A stretch of 64,000 nt of DNA from Leptospira sp. WS39.C2 (lineage in GTDB: Bacteria; Spirochaetota; Leptospiria; Leptospirales; Leptospiraceae): the NCBI RefSeq assembly GCF_040833965.1, contig NZ_CP162142.1:2071001-2135000 (forward strand). Direction: 5' to 3'. A program made the translations under genes and the position numbers. Below, in pieces: positions 10,949 through 19,424 of this stretch; position 1 is the first letter of the stretch; each line of letters opens with the position of its first letter. A model generated the notes under the pieces. It searched no databases, had not been told where the DNA came from, and saw nothing but the letters and a program-made list of their open reading frames with translations.

Positions 10949-12490
10949 ATGTCCCAAGAACCAAATACTTCACAACCTATTATTACTGACATCAAAAGAA
11001 TCGCAGTTTGCGGCGGATCCCTTGGAAGGGAACGAAGGTCCTATGTACGAGGACAGGTTGTGGATGTCGGGATTACCGATCTGATGAAAGCTGATGGCCT
11101 TTGGGACCTCGTCACAGGGTTATTTAAAGGAGATGAAACCAAAATCACACCCTTTCTCGACTTTTCACTCGCACCAGTTCGTAAACCTGTATTAAAATTA
11201 GAAGTGTATGAACCAAATGGAAAACTCATTTATGCTTCTGGTAAAATCAAAGCTGATGAAGACGGATTTTTTTCCTGTGAGATCCGAGACAAACTACCAG
11301 TTGGATCCCATGATTTCCAAGTCATCTTGGAAGGTTTGGATAGTTTCCGTCAATATTCCAAAGACCTAGCCCATTTAAATGCCACAGAAAATTCAATCCT
11401 TGGTAAAACGACCATTGTAGGAAAAGGGAAATTGCGAATCATCCCAGAAGAATACCAAGGAATTGTTGTCACATCAGATATTGACCAAACTTACCTCGCC
11501 ACAGACATCCATTCTGGAAAAGGAAAATTCTCTGCCTTATTTGAAACACCTAACCAAAAACAGGCGCTACCAGGTATGCCAGAATTGTATAGAGAACTGA
11601 GGATCTCATTAGAAAATGCACCACTAGCATTTATCTCGGCAAGCCCTCATTTTTTTAGAAGGACAATGCTTGCTACAATTACCAAAGACAATATCCAAAT
11701 AGAATCCTTACACCTTAAGTATTTAGAAGGAACAATTAAAGGTGTTTTTGATAAAGTCATCGATACAATTTTTAATCCCTTAGAGTTTTTTCAAAATGGA
11801 TTTAAACCTGCTTGGTCTAGGACAAAAAAATTCTTAGGTGCATCTTACCAAAGCTTATTTGACCAAATGTCTTATAAACTTTCTATCTTACTTTACGATA
11901 GGATTTATCTACCTACACAGTCAAAAGAAATTCTATTGGGTGATAATACTGAATCTGATTATATGATTTTTACTTTATACCAACTCATTTGTCTGGGTAA
12001 ATTAACAGGAGATGAGTTAGAGGAATACTTGTACAAATTGAATTTTTTAGGACGTGATGCCATCACTCGGGATGCCGCAAAAAAAATTCGCCTCTATGCA
12101 GAAGAAATTCTACGAATCCATGGTCCAAAAAACCCAGTTTCCCTCTCCATTATCAACAGAACAAACCATGGTCCAAGTGAAATGGAAATGCGCCAAAAAG
12201 TAAAAGATGCACTACCTCCTGGAATGTATGACTCTGAATTCAGCAAAAAACAAGCGTTTTATGGAACAGAAGGTGCCATGGGTATGGCAATCATACTTGA
12301 AAATTTTGGTTATCTTGATACAAACCAAATCCTTTCTGTAATCGCTGGTATGATCGGTAAAGTTTTAGAAGGAAAACTCGTCGATGAAACATTTATCTTA
12401 AAACAAATCGACGAGTTAACTTTACCAAAAGAAACCGAAACTACTAGATCAAAACTAAAGGAAAGCCTTCAATCAGCCTTCCAAAATTAA
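10949..12490 (+). CDS. App1-type (DUF2183) phosphatase-domain protein
   Basis: The 513-residue protein carries a HAD-like DxDxT motif, SDIDQTYL (Asp177, Asp179, Thr181), and FISASP about 50 residues later. This is the arrangement seen in the App1/DUF2183 family, whose yeast member is a phosphatidate phosphatase. The N-terminal 160 residues look like a beta-rich domain (VRGQVVDVG..., LKLEVYEPNGKLIYASG). The C-terminal 250 residues are mostly helical and unassigned. No signal peptide or membrane span is evident. ATG start with AAGGG about ten bases upstream. It may act on lipid phosphates, but the substrate is a guess. It stands alone at the border of the polysaccharide locus. Confidence 0.75.
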   Translation: MSQEPNTSQPIITDIKRIAVCGGSLGRERRSYVRGQVVDVGITDLMKADGLWDLVTGLFKGDETKITPFLDFSLAPVRKPVLKLEVYEPNGKLIYASGKIKADEDGFFSCEIRDKLPVGSHDFQVILEGLDSFRQYSKDLAHLNATENSILGKTTIVGKGKLRIIPEEYQGIVVTSDIDQTYLATDIHSGKGKFSALFETPNQKQALPGMPELYRELRISLENAPLAFISASPHFFRRTMLATITKDNIQIESLHLKYLEGTIKGVFDKVIDTIFNPLEFFQNGFKPAWSRTKKFLGASYQSLFDQMSYKLSILLYDRIYLPTQSKEILLGDNTESDYMIFTLYQLICLGKLTGDELEEYLYKLNFLGRDAITRDAAKKIRLYAEEILRIHGPKNPVSLSIINRTNHGPSEMEMRQKVKDALPPGMYDSEFSKKQAFYGTEGAMGMAIILENFGYLDTNQILSVIAGMIGKVLEGKLVDETFILKQIDELTLPKETETTRSKLKESLQSAFQN

Positions 12491-12524
12491 TCTTAAGTCT
12501 CCCTTTACTTTAAATATTTTGGAA
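12479..12524. terminator. Inverted repeat spanning two convergent stop codons
   Basis: TTCCAAAAT (12479-12487) and ATTTTGGAA (12516-12524) are exact inverse complements with a 28-base spacer. They overlap the ends of the App1-like gene and the convergent acyltransferase gene. It may be a weak bidirectional terminator, but the long spacer and lack of a T-run make this doubtful. Confidence 0.3.
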
Positions 12525-13982
12525 ACGACTTAAGTATTGGTAAAAGAAAATCCGTTTGTATTTTAAGATTGTAAAAAGATTTAAACAAAATGGCAAAAGC
12601 AAACTTGTGTTAAGTATATAAAAGGATAAGTTTGAACTCCCAACAAATCCAACACCAATCATTTGTTTGAGAATCAAATAGGGGAAAAAAGACAAAAGAG
12701 TCAGTAAAAGAGAAATCAAAATTCTTTCCCTTTGGTTTCCTTTCACATAATAAAAACTATTTTTTGAAATATCAAATCTTGGTTGGGTCCATTCCCTGAT
12801 TTTTAAAAATGGTTTTTCAATCAGAAGGTAACTCACAAGCGCAATGAGTGCCGAAACTAACAAACTTATGACGGACGCTTTGAACAAACGAGATAATCCA
12901 TTTGTATCTCGATTCGTATGGTCTAAAATATACAATAAGACAGTGGTATTCACCAACATGTGTACTAGATAGATTCCATAACTGAGTTTGCCCACAAAGA
13001 CCAAAACTGGATTGGCTAAAAACCAAGCGATCTTAGAAAAAAACCCTCCGACCGCCCCAAACACAATGACAAAGGCAAAAAAGGAATAAAAACTGATCCG
13101 AAAAACAGTAAAATACAATTTTGCTTCTGAAAATTCCAGAGTACTCAAATAACAAAATAATAAGAATAATAACGAGAACAATACGTAAAAATACAATTTG
13201 GCAGAGGGTTGGTTTTTAGAAATTTTTCCCGCCCGCCAGAGTTCCATAAGTAAAATTCCGTATACAAAAGGTTCAAAGTGAGTATGGATAGGATGGAATA
13301 AAGTTTGTACGTACTCATCAAATTCCAACATGGTCACATTAAAATGGTAAAAGAGTCGAATGAAGTTCGGTAATATTAATAACAGGATTAGAAAAACTAT
13401 TTTTTGGTAGGTAGATCGGAGTACTTTTGTATAAAATAAAAAGGCAAATGGCATCGCAATGTAAAACTGCTCTTCCATTGATAAAGACCAACCATGGACC
13501 ATAATTCTTTTTGGGAAATAATTAGATATATAAGCAAAATCAGTCCACCAAAAGGATAATTTCAACTTCAGGTCAACCAACCCTTCTACAAATTGTCCGG
13601 TGACCAGTGTTCCTTCACTTTTTTTAACAACCGCTGCCATTATGAGGATGGTAATAGATAAGATGACGTAAAAGGCAGGGAAAATACGCAAAGACCTTTT
13701 GATAACAAAGTTCTTCCAACTCACCCAAAAATTAGCTCTTTCCAATTCCCTAGAAAAAGAAGTAGAAACTAAAAAAGCACTGATGACAAAAAAGAGACTC
13801 ATTAAGAATTCAACATTTTGTGCATTTGGTAAGTAAGCTGCAAACTGAATAGGGAAAAAATCTATGGAAAATGCAAAACAATGAAATAAAATGACAAGGT
13901 AACAGCTAAGAGCTCTGATTCCATATAACTCATTGATCTCTTTATTATTTTTCTTAAAAATTTCTAGAAAATATTCTTTCAT
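12510..13982 (-). CDS. Acyltransferase family 3 (OafA/YrhL-like) membrane protein
   Basis: Integral inner-membrane O-acyltransferase that typically moves acetyl groups onto exported glycans. It has 490 residues and about ten hydrophobic spans. Family marks are GIRALSCYLVILFHC with His34, KRSLRIFPAFY, and WSLSMEEQFY around residue 165. The C-terminal ~90 residues extend past the core domain and end with two more hydrophobic stretches. ATG start, with no strong ribosome site; a TATAAT six bases upstream suggests a leaderless message. It opens the AT-rich surface-glycan region, so O-antigen acetylation is the likely role. Confidence 0.88.
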   Translation of the reverse strand: MKEYFLEIFKKNNKEINELYGIRALSCYLVILFHCFAFSIDFFPIQFAAYLPNAQNVEFLMSLFFVISAFLVSTSFSRELERANFWVSWKNFVIKRSLRIFPAFYVILSITILIMAAVVKKSEGTLVTGQFVEGLVDLKLKLSFWWTDFAYISNYFPKRIMVHGWSLSMEEQFYIAMPFAFLFYTKVLRSTYQKIVFLILLLILPNFIRLFYHFNVTMLEFDEYVQTLFHPIHTHFEPFVYGILLMELWRAGKISKNQPSAKLYFYVLFSLLFLLFCYLSTLEFSEAKLYFTVFRISFYSFFAFVIVFGAVGGFFSKIAWFLANPVLVFVGKLSYGIYLVHMLVNTTVLLYILDHTNRDTNGLSRLFKASVISLLVSALIALVSYLLIEKPFLKIREWTQPRFDISKNSFYYVKGNQRERILISLLLTLLSFFPYLILKQMIGVGFVGSSNLSFYILNTSLLLPFCLNLFTILKYKRIFFYQYLSRFQNI

Positions 13983-13988
13983 ATTGTG

Positions 13989-14019
13989 ATTATATTGGCA
14001 TACTTTACTTTGGTTTCAA
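13989..14019 (-). promoter_or_regulatory. TATAAT promoter placing the start site at the acyltransferase ATG
   Basis: On the minus strand a perfect TATAAT (13994-13989) lies six bases before the ATG at 13982. A TTGAAA (14019-14014) lies 19 bases further upstream. Transcription would start about at the ATG, giving a leaderless mRNA. The TTGAAA is half of a perfect 12-base palindrome, TTTCAATTGAAA (14014-14025), which could bind a regulator. The motifs are seen; their use is inferred. Confidence 0.4.
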
Positions 14020-14088
14020 TTGAAATCAATCGATTATTACAAAAGATCATTTCAAACAATTCTTAATTGATATTAGGTAAAAAAATAG

Positions 14089-15666
14089 ATGTTGATCATA
14101 CGAAAATTACAACAATACAAATCCGGTTTTCAATGGGTTGGCTTCTTTGTTGTTGTTTTTTATGCCATTCAATTTACTTCACCAAAGTATTCTTATTTCC
14201 AAGACAGCCATGACAAATTGGTCCAAACTTATTCGGTATGGAAAAATGACTTTAAAACCGACCAATTATATTACCCAGCCTATCAATTCGATTCAAAATT
14301 AGTTTACTTTCATCTGGTTAACAATTTATACTTAAAAGTTAATGAAAGATTAGTGAGTGCCTTTCCAATTCAATTTGCTTATCTCCTGGCACCTTTTTTA
14401 ATCTTCCTCCATCCATCGCAGATGGTATATACTTCCCTCTTATTTTTATTTTCGTCTTTTTATATTCTAAGAAAATATTACAAGTTTTCATTTTTATTTT
14501 TATGGTTTAGTTTCTTTTCTACATTCCTATGGCCACTCAGTTGGGAGTATTCTGAATTTCCTGCAGTCTTTTGTTTTGCTACGTTATGTTTATTACCAGT
14601 TCTAAAACACAAACGAAACATTCTTTTTCAAATTCTTTGTGGATTAGGTCTCTCCTGGGTTGTGATGGTTCGTTTAGACACACTCCCCTTTTTATTCTCT
14701 TTTTTATTCTTTTATTTTTATTTCCACTGGAAAGAAACGGATACTAAATCTTTTGCAAAAGAAGTTATATCTTTACAATTTTTCTTTCTCGCTGGGATTA
14801 TTGGAATTTTGATTCAGTTCTTAATAAACCAAACATTATACCAACATTTTTTAGGAACTCGTTTCCTTGCCAACGCACAAGGTTTAACTGTTAGTTTTGA
14901 TGAAAGATTACGCTGGTTCCAAACTTTGTTATTTTATTCTGATAAAAAAATTGGATTTTTTCTCTATTTACCACTTTCCATTTTAGTAATTGGTTTTTAC
15001 AAAAAGTACTTTCACTCGATTGAAAAAAGAAAAAAAGCATTGTTCGTTGCAATGAACATTACCTTACTTACAATCCCATTTTTAGCTCCCAATGATGGAT
15101 TTAATAATTGGGGACCAAGATTTTATACAATTTTAATTTTACCTTATTTAATTCTATTTAAACCAATTCTAACGTTGATACTCCGCAGAAAAAGGTTCTT
15201 TTTCCTTTCGATCTTTTTATTCTTTACCTTGTTTTCTGTTATGTTAGGATTTCTTGGAGCAAAAATCCAAAAGTCCAAAACAAGTTTGTTGAAAAATTTC
15301 CAAACAATAACAAATGAAATCAAACCAGATGTCTTTGTTTTCACAGACTATTTAAATATTTATTCTATTGGAAGTGATTATACAAAACAAATTACCTTAG
15401 TTTCTTATTCAACTGAATCTAATACTAAATTAATACGATTGCTTAGAAAGGAATTACCAAACAAAAAAATTGCATTCGTTGATTGGCATCCAACAATCCT
15501 AACTCCTGAAATCAGGCAGGCAATGGATGCCGATAAAATAAAAGGAAATTATCCCGTTTCCCATTGGGACGTGAACCAATTGGAAACTGATTTAAAACCA
15601 AACACAAAAGACTATCAAATCATCGATAGGCAGATGTACCGGATCTGGACAGGAATCATAAAATAA
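14089..15666 (+). CDS. GT-C-like polytopic membrane protein, D-x3-K paralogue 1
   Basis: A 525-residue protein with about ten membrane spans. After the first span comes a D-x3-K motif (Asp39-Ser-His-Asp-Lys43), an acidic/aromatic loop (YYPAYQFDSK), then spans to about residue 400. A periplasm-sized soluble C-terminal domain (about 400-525) follows. The segment LAPNDG...GPRFYT near residue 325 recurs in its paralogues. The layout resembles lipid-linked-sugar-using GT-C glycosyltransferases, but I recognise no named family. Three other proteins in the window share this architecture (15678, 20817 and 22427). ATG start with an AGG about 11 bases upstream. It is one of only two plus-strand genes in the glycan locus. 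Confidence 0.7.
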   Translation: MLIIRKLQQYKSGFQWVGFFVVVFYAIQFTSPKYSYFQDSHDKLVQTYSVWKNDFKTDQLYYPAYQFDSKLVYFHLVNNLYLKVNERLVSAFPIQFAYLLAPFLIFLHPSQMVYTSLLFLFSSFYILRKYYKFSFLFLWFSFFSTFLWPLSWEYSEFPAVFCFATLCLLPVLKHKRNILFQILCGLGLSWVVMVRLDTLPFLFSFLFFYFYFHWKETDTKSFAKEVISLQFFFLAGIIGILIQFLINQTLYQHFLGTRFLANAQGLTVSFDERLRWFQTLLFYSDKKIGFFLYLPLSILVIGFYKKYFHSIEKRKKALFVAMNITLLTIPFLAPNDGFNNWGPRFYTILILPYLILFKPILTLILRRKRFFFLSIFLFFTLFSVMLGFLGAKIQKSKTSLLKNFQTITNEIKPDVFVFTDYLNIYSIGSDYTKQITLVSYSTESNTKLIRLLRKELPNKKIAFVDWHPTILTPEIRQAMDADKIKGNYPVSHWDVNQLETDLKPNTKDYQIIDRQMYRIWTGIIK

Positions 15667-15677
15667 GGAGAAAAAAA

Positions 15678-17195
15678 ATGGATTTAATACTTCGAAAGAA
15701 TTCGATTCAATATGTATTTTATCTTATATTTATTTTAGGCCTACAATTTTATCTATCCGCAAAAGATAGTTTTATATCCGATTCACTAGCAAAAGCATTT
15801 CAAATTGAGACTGTAAAATCATCTTCACATACAATCCATTACCCAGCGAAATCCATTGATCCTGAGTTCAACTACCATCCAGTGACTTTTTTAATCAAAA
15901 ATAAAGGTGAATTGAAGTCTGTATTCTCTGAAACCTTTGCTTTCCTTTATGGGAAAATTTTTTACTTTTTTCCAACAAAAACAATGATTTATTTCAATGG
16001 AATTTTCCTTCTCCTAAGTATTTTTATTTTAAACACGTTTGGAAAAATTAAAGTTCAAATCTCAGCAATCGTTTTTAGTACTTCTGTAATCCTAACACAA
16101 GTAATTGATTTATCAGAAGTTCCAATTACAATATTACTTGGAAGTATTTCTTATACGATTTGGGCAAAAGCAATCCTGGAAGAAAATTTACTTTATTTTA
16201 GTTTAAGTGTATTTTTAAGTATTTGTTTAAGTTTTTTTCGATTGGAATTTTTAATTTTATCCTGTTTAATATATTCTTTATCAATACCACTTATTTATAA
16301 AATGAAACAGAAAAAAGGGATTATGATTTTTAGTTTCTTTTTTCTCATTCCTATTTTATATTTTTTATTTTGGAATTATAAAGAATATGGTCACCCATTT
16401 GGGATCAGGTATTTATATAATTTTACTGCAGATCATTATTTCGCCAAAGAAAATCGGTTTTATAATTTAATCAAAATTTTATTTACTGGGTTACCTGAAA
16501 AAGGTTTTAAATTTGGACTATTTTTTATCTCACCTTATTTCGTTTATGTCCTAATTAAATACCGAAGTTTTTTATTTTCATTCAAACAACTCCAACCGCT
16601 TCATTACCATCTTACTGTCTTTATCGTATATCCTATAATGATTGCAATTAGCGCCCCTAATGACGGGATTACAATCACTGCTCGTTATGCCTTATTTACA
16701 ATGATACCTGGAATTTTTATTATCTCTCAGTTTTGGGAAAAATTAAAAAAAGACAAAGTTTTTATTTCGTTTATCGTATTTTCAATTTTTGTCAATCTAT
16801 TGATCCTGAAGGTATCGAAAGAAAGTTTCAAAATGATTCGAAAAATAAATCAATTGTATGAAAACTTCAATGCAGATTTGTGGGTATTTTATGACCAAAA
16901 CATATCAGAAACAGCAGGACTAAAATTAGTAAACCAACCAAGTATCTCTTTTGGAAATTTTTCAGATCCAATCCGAACAACCAATTTATTCAAAAGAATG
17001 GAAGATAATAAAATCAAAAGTATTTATATATTCGATTTTTCTAAAGTTGTACCAAATGCATATATGAATTTAAAAAGAGAAGTTGAACTAAATAGCGACA
17101 ATTTTTTTAAACTATTTAGAAACAATAAGTATACATGTGGTGCCTATACTGAAGTTCAATTTATTGGCTATAGAAAATGCGATTTAAATCTTTAA
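15678..17195 (+). CDS. GT-C-like polytopic membrane protein, D-x3-K paralogue 2
   Basis: A 505-residue multi-span protein homologous in layout to the gene 11 bases upstream. It has Asp35-Ser-Leu-Ala-Lys39 after the first span, HYPAKSIDPEFNYHPVTF as the following loop, SAPNDG before a basic RYALF segment near residue 330, and a soluble C-terminal domain from about 395. The start is ATG with GGAG eight bases upstream, so the assignment is firm. It forms a two-gene plus-strand unit with paralogue 1 and converges on a GT2 gene six bases away. A glycosyl or modification transferase using a lipid-linked donor is the best guess; the function is not established. Confidence 0.7.
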   Translation: MDLILRKNSIQYVFYLIFILGLQFYLSAKDSFISDSLAKAFQIETVKSSSHTIHYPAKSIDPEFNYHPVTFLIKNKGELKSVFSETFAFLYGKIFYFFPTKTMIYFNGIFLLLSIFILNTFGKIKVQISAIVFSTSVILTQVIDLSEVPITILLGSISYTIWAKAILEENLLYFSLSVFLSICLSFFRLEFLILSCLIYSLSIPLIYKMKQKKGIMIFSFFFLIPILYFLFWNYKEYGHPFGIRYLYNFTADHYFAKENRFYNLIKILFTGLPEKGFKFGLFFISPYFVYVLIKYRSFLFSFKQLQPLHYHLTVFIVYPIMIAISAPNDGITITARYALFTMIPGIFIISQFWEKLKKDKVFISFIVFSIFVNLLILKVSKESFKMIRKINQLYENFNADLWVFYDQNISETAGLKLVNQPSISFGNFSDPIRTTNLFKRMEDNKIKSIYIFDFSKVVPNAYMNLKREVELNSDNFFKLFRNNKYTCGAYTEVQFIGYRKCDLNL

Positions 17196-17201
17196 ATTAA
17201 C

Positions 17202-18200
17202 TTACCTTGATTTTTTAAATTTTGGGAGATCCCCTTTCACGAATTCAACAACATATAATGGTCTATTTTTAGATTCTTCAAAGATTCGTGCGATGTATTC
17301 TCCCAAAATTCCTATAGATATCAAGATAGAACCACCGATCAAACAAATTAAAGTAACAATGGTCGCCCAACCAGGATTATAAACAATAGGCATCTGTAAT
17401 ATAAAATGTTGGAAGGCACGGAAAAGTGCATAAACACCAACCGCAAATCCAACTAAGGCCACAACGATCCCAAGACCTAAACTAAAACGTAAAGGTAATG
17501 GAGAAAAAGAGACTGCTGCATTCATCGCAAGTTTTAGCATTTTTTGCAATGGATATTTTGTTTCGCCCGCCACTCTTGCATCACGTTTATAAAAAACTGG
17601 CGTTTGCGGAAATCCAATCCAGGCATTCATCCCTCGTAGAAAACGGTGATTTTCTCTTAGACCATTCAATGCATCCAAACACCTTCTTGAAATTAAACGG
17701 AAATCACCTGAATCCAAAGGTAAGTCTTTATGGACTAAAATTTTCATTAAACGATAAAAAGCCCACGCAGTCACTTTTTTAAACCATGACTCTCCAGAAC
17801 GTGTGATCCTTTGTCCATATACAACGTCATATCCTTCCCGGTACTTTTCCAACATTTCAAAAATAACTTCAGGAGGGTCTTGTAAGTCTGCATCCATTAT
17901 GACAATAGCATCACCTGCTGCATGATCCATTCCTGCAGTAACTGCAATTTGGTGCCCAAAATTTCTAGATAAACTCAAAATTTTGATTCGTTTGTCTTCC
18001 TTTGACCAATCCACAAGCTCAAAAATTGTATTATCATGGCTTCCATCATTTACAAGGATCACTTCTGATTTCGTAGGTAAACTTTTTAAAAATAAAGTTA
18101 TCCTTTCTCGTAAATGTGGAAGAACTGATTCCTCATTATAACAAGGAATAACGATCGACATTAATTTTGGGTAATTGCGTTTTTCTAAATAGTATTTCAT
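17202..18200 (-). CDS. GT2 polyprenyl-phosphate glycosyltransferase (GtrB/DPM1-like)
   Basis: Predicted to move a sugar from a nucleotide donor to polyprenyl phosphate on the cytoplasmic face. It has 332 residues. The GT-A domain begins SIVIPCYNEESVL, the metal site is MDADLQDPPE (near residue 102), and there are two C-terminal membrane spans (about 230-255 and 268-293) followed by GEYIARIFEESKNRPLY. This is the GtrB/ArnC arrangement. An internal ATG at 18161 is a possible alternative start. GT-C proteins that use polyprenyl-linked sugars lie on both sides, and this enzyme could supply them. Confidence 0.9.
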   Translation of the reverse strand: MKYYLEKRNYPKLMSIVIPCYNEESVLPHLRERITLFLKSLPTKSEVILVNDGSHDNTIFELVDWSKEDKRIKILSLSRNFGHQIAVTAGMDHAAGDAIVIMDADLQDPPEVIFEMLEKYREGYDVVYGQRITRSGESWFKKVTAWAFYRLMKILVHKDLPLDSGDFRLISRRCLDALNGLRENHRFLRGMNAWIGFPQTPVFYKRDARVAGETKYPLQKMLKLAMNAAVSFSPLPLRFSLGLGIVVALVGFAVGVYALFRAFQHFILQMPIVYNPGWATIVTLICLIGGSILISIGILGEYIARIFEESKNRPLYVVEFVKGDLPKFKKSR

Positions 18201-18224
18201 TTACTTGGGCTTGCTTTATTTATT

Positions 18225-19424
18225 TCAATTAATTTTAACTGGCTTCACTAGTTTCTCTTTTAGTCTCAAAAACGGTAATTCAATTATCAAATAAACAAAC
18301 CATGATACTAAAAAAGTTACAACAATTACAAGAAAAAAAGCATATAATACAGAAACCATATCCTGCCTTTTTAAAATCATAGGAGAAATTTTAGAAGCTA
18401 CGATAGGTATAACAATAATGTGCCACAAATATGCAGTATAACCCAATCTAGCAAATGGTCGGAAAAATTTAGAACTTAAAAAATTCCTTAAACCATTTAT
18501 AAAAAAAGAGAAATACATTAATATTCCAAAACCAATTGAAACTAATGTTGGGCGAAAGACAATGGCAAACGCACCCCCTGAGTCAATTTGATGCATCCAA
18601 ACAACTAATATGCTTCCAATCAAAATCATTGAAAATGTTATAAAGTTCTTATACGCAAAAACTAGCTTATCCCAAGGGTAGAGATGATAAAATTCATAAA
18701 CCAACATGCCAAACATAATAGAATCAAAACGACAATACAACATATATACCGCATCCATATTTGCTTCAGGATAGGATATTAAGTAACGATTTAAAAGAGC
18801 AATTGCAAATCCGAGTAAATACGTAACTATACGAGTGAAAAAATCAATTTTAAAAAAGAATAACACACAGAAAAAAGGCAATATCACATAAAAATGTTCT
18901 TCTATCGATAATGACCATCCTCCATCATAAACCACAGGAACACGTATAATATCCGTTAAATAGAATGCATCTACCCAAACATTCGATAATCCAATTCGAA
19001 TACTTTCAAACATAATTCTAGCAGCAGGGTCTTGTATCATGTTTAAATCAAATTTTGAAAGTTGAATTCGTTTGAATAAATATAAAATAGACAATGCAAA
19101 ATAATATGCTGGAAAAATTCGTAAGCTTCTTTTAATGAAAAAATCTTTAATCCTAATTTTTCCCTCTTTTTCAAACTCCCTTCTCAAACCACCGTAAATT
19201 AAAAATCCACTCAATAGAAAGAAAAAATCAACACCAGATGACAATGAGCTTAAAAACAGATTTAAAAACTCGTATTCACTATGAACAATTGGTTTTACAG
19301 TTACCCAAACATGAAATATAACAACCGAAAGAATTGAAATTGCCCGTATCCCATTTAAGTTTTCATGTTCAAAGGACTTCTTTTCAAAAATGGAACCTAT
19401 ATACCCTAAGTTAAACTTAGTCAT
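18225..19424 (-). CDS. Acyltransferase family 3 (OafA-like) membrane protein
   Basis: Second OafA-like O-acyltransferase, 399 residues, about ten spans. Conserved elements are GIRAISILSVVIFHVW with the catalytic-type His, SGFLIYGGLRREFE, KRSLRIFPAYYF and GGWSLSIEEHFY near residue 175. Unlike the paralogue at 12510, it has no long C-terminal extension. ATG start. It overlaps the preceding GT39-like gene by eight bases, so the two are probably translationally coupled. O-acetylation of the surface glycan is the likely role. Confidence 0.88.
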   Translation of the reverse strand: MTKFNLGYIGSIFEKKSFEHENLNGIRAISILSVVIFHVWVTVKPIVHSEYEFLNLFLSSLSSGVDFFFLLSGFLIYGGLRREFEKEGKIRIKDFFIKRSLRIFPAYYFALSILYLFKRIQLSKFDLNMIQDPAARIMFESIRIGLSNVWVDAFYLTDIIRVPVVYDGGWSLSIEEHFYVILPFFCVLFFFKIDFFTRIVTYLLGFAIALLNRYLISYPEANMDAVYMLYCRFDSIMFGMLVYEFYHLYPWDKLVFAYKNFITFSMILIGSILVVWMHQIDSGGAFAIVFRPTLVSIGFGILMYFSFFINGLRNFLSSKFFRPFARLGYTAYLWHIIVIPIVASKISPMILKRQDMVSVLYAFFLVIVVTFLVSWFVYLIIELPFLRLKEKLVKPVKIN

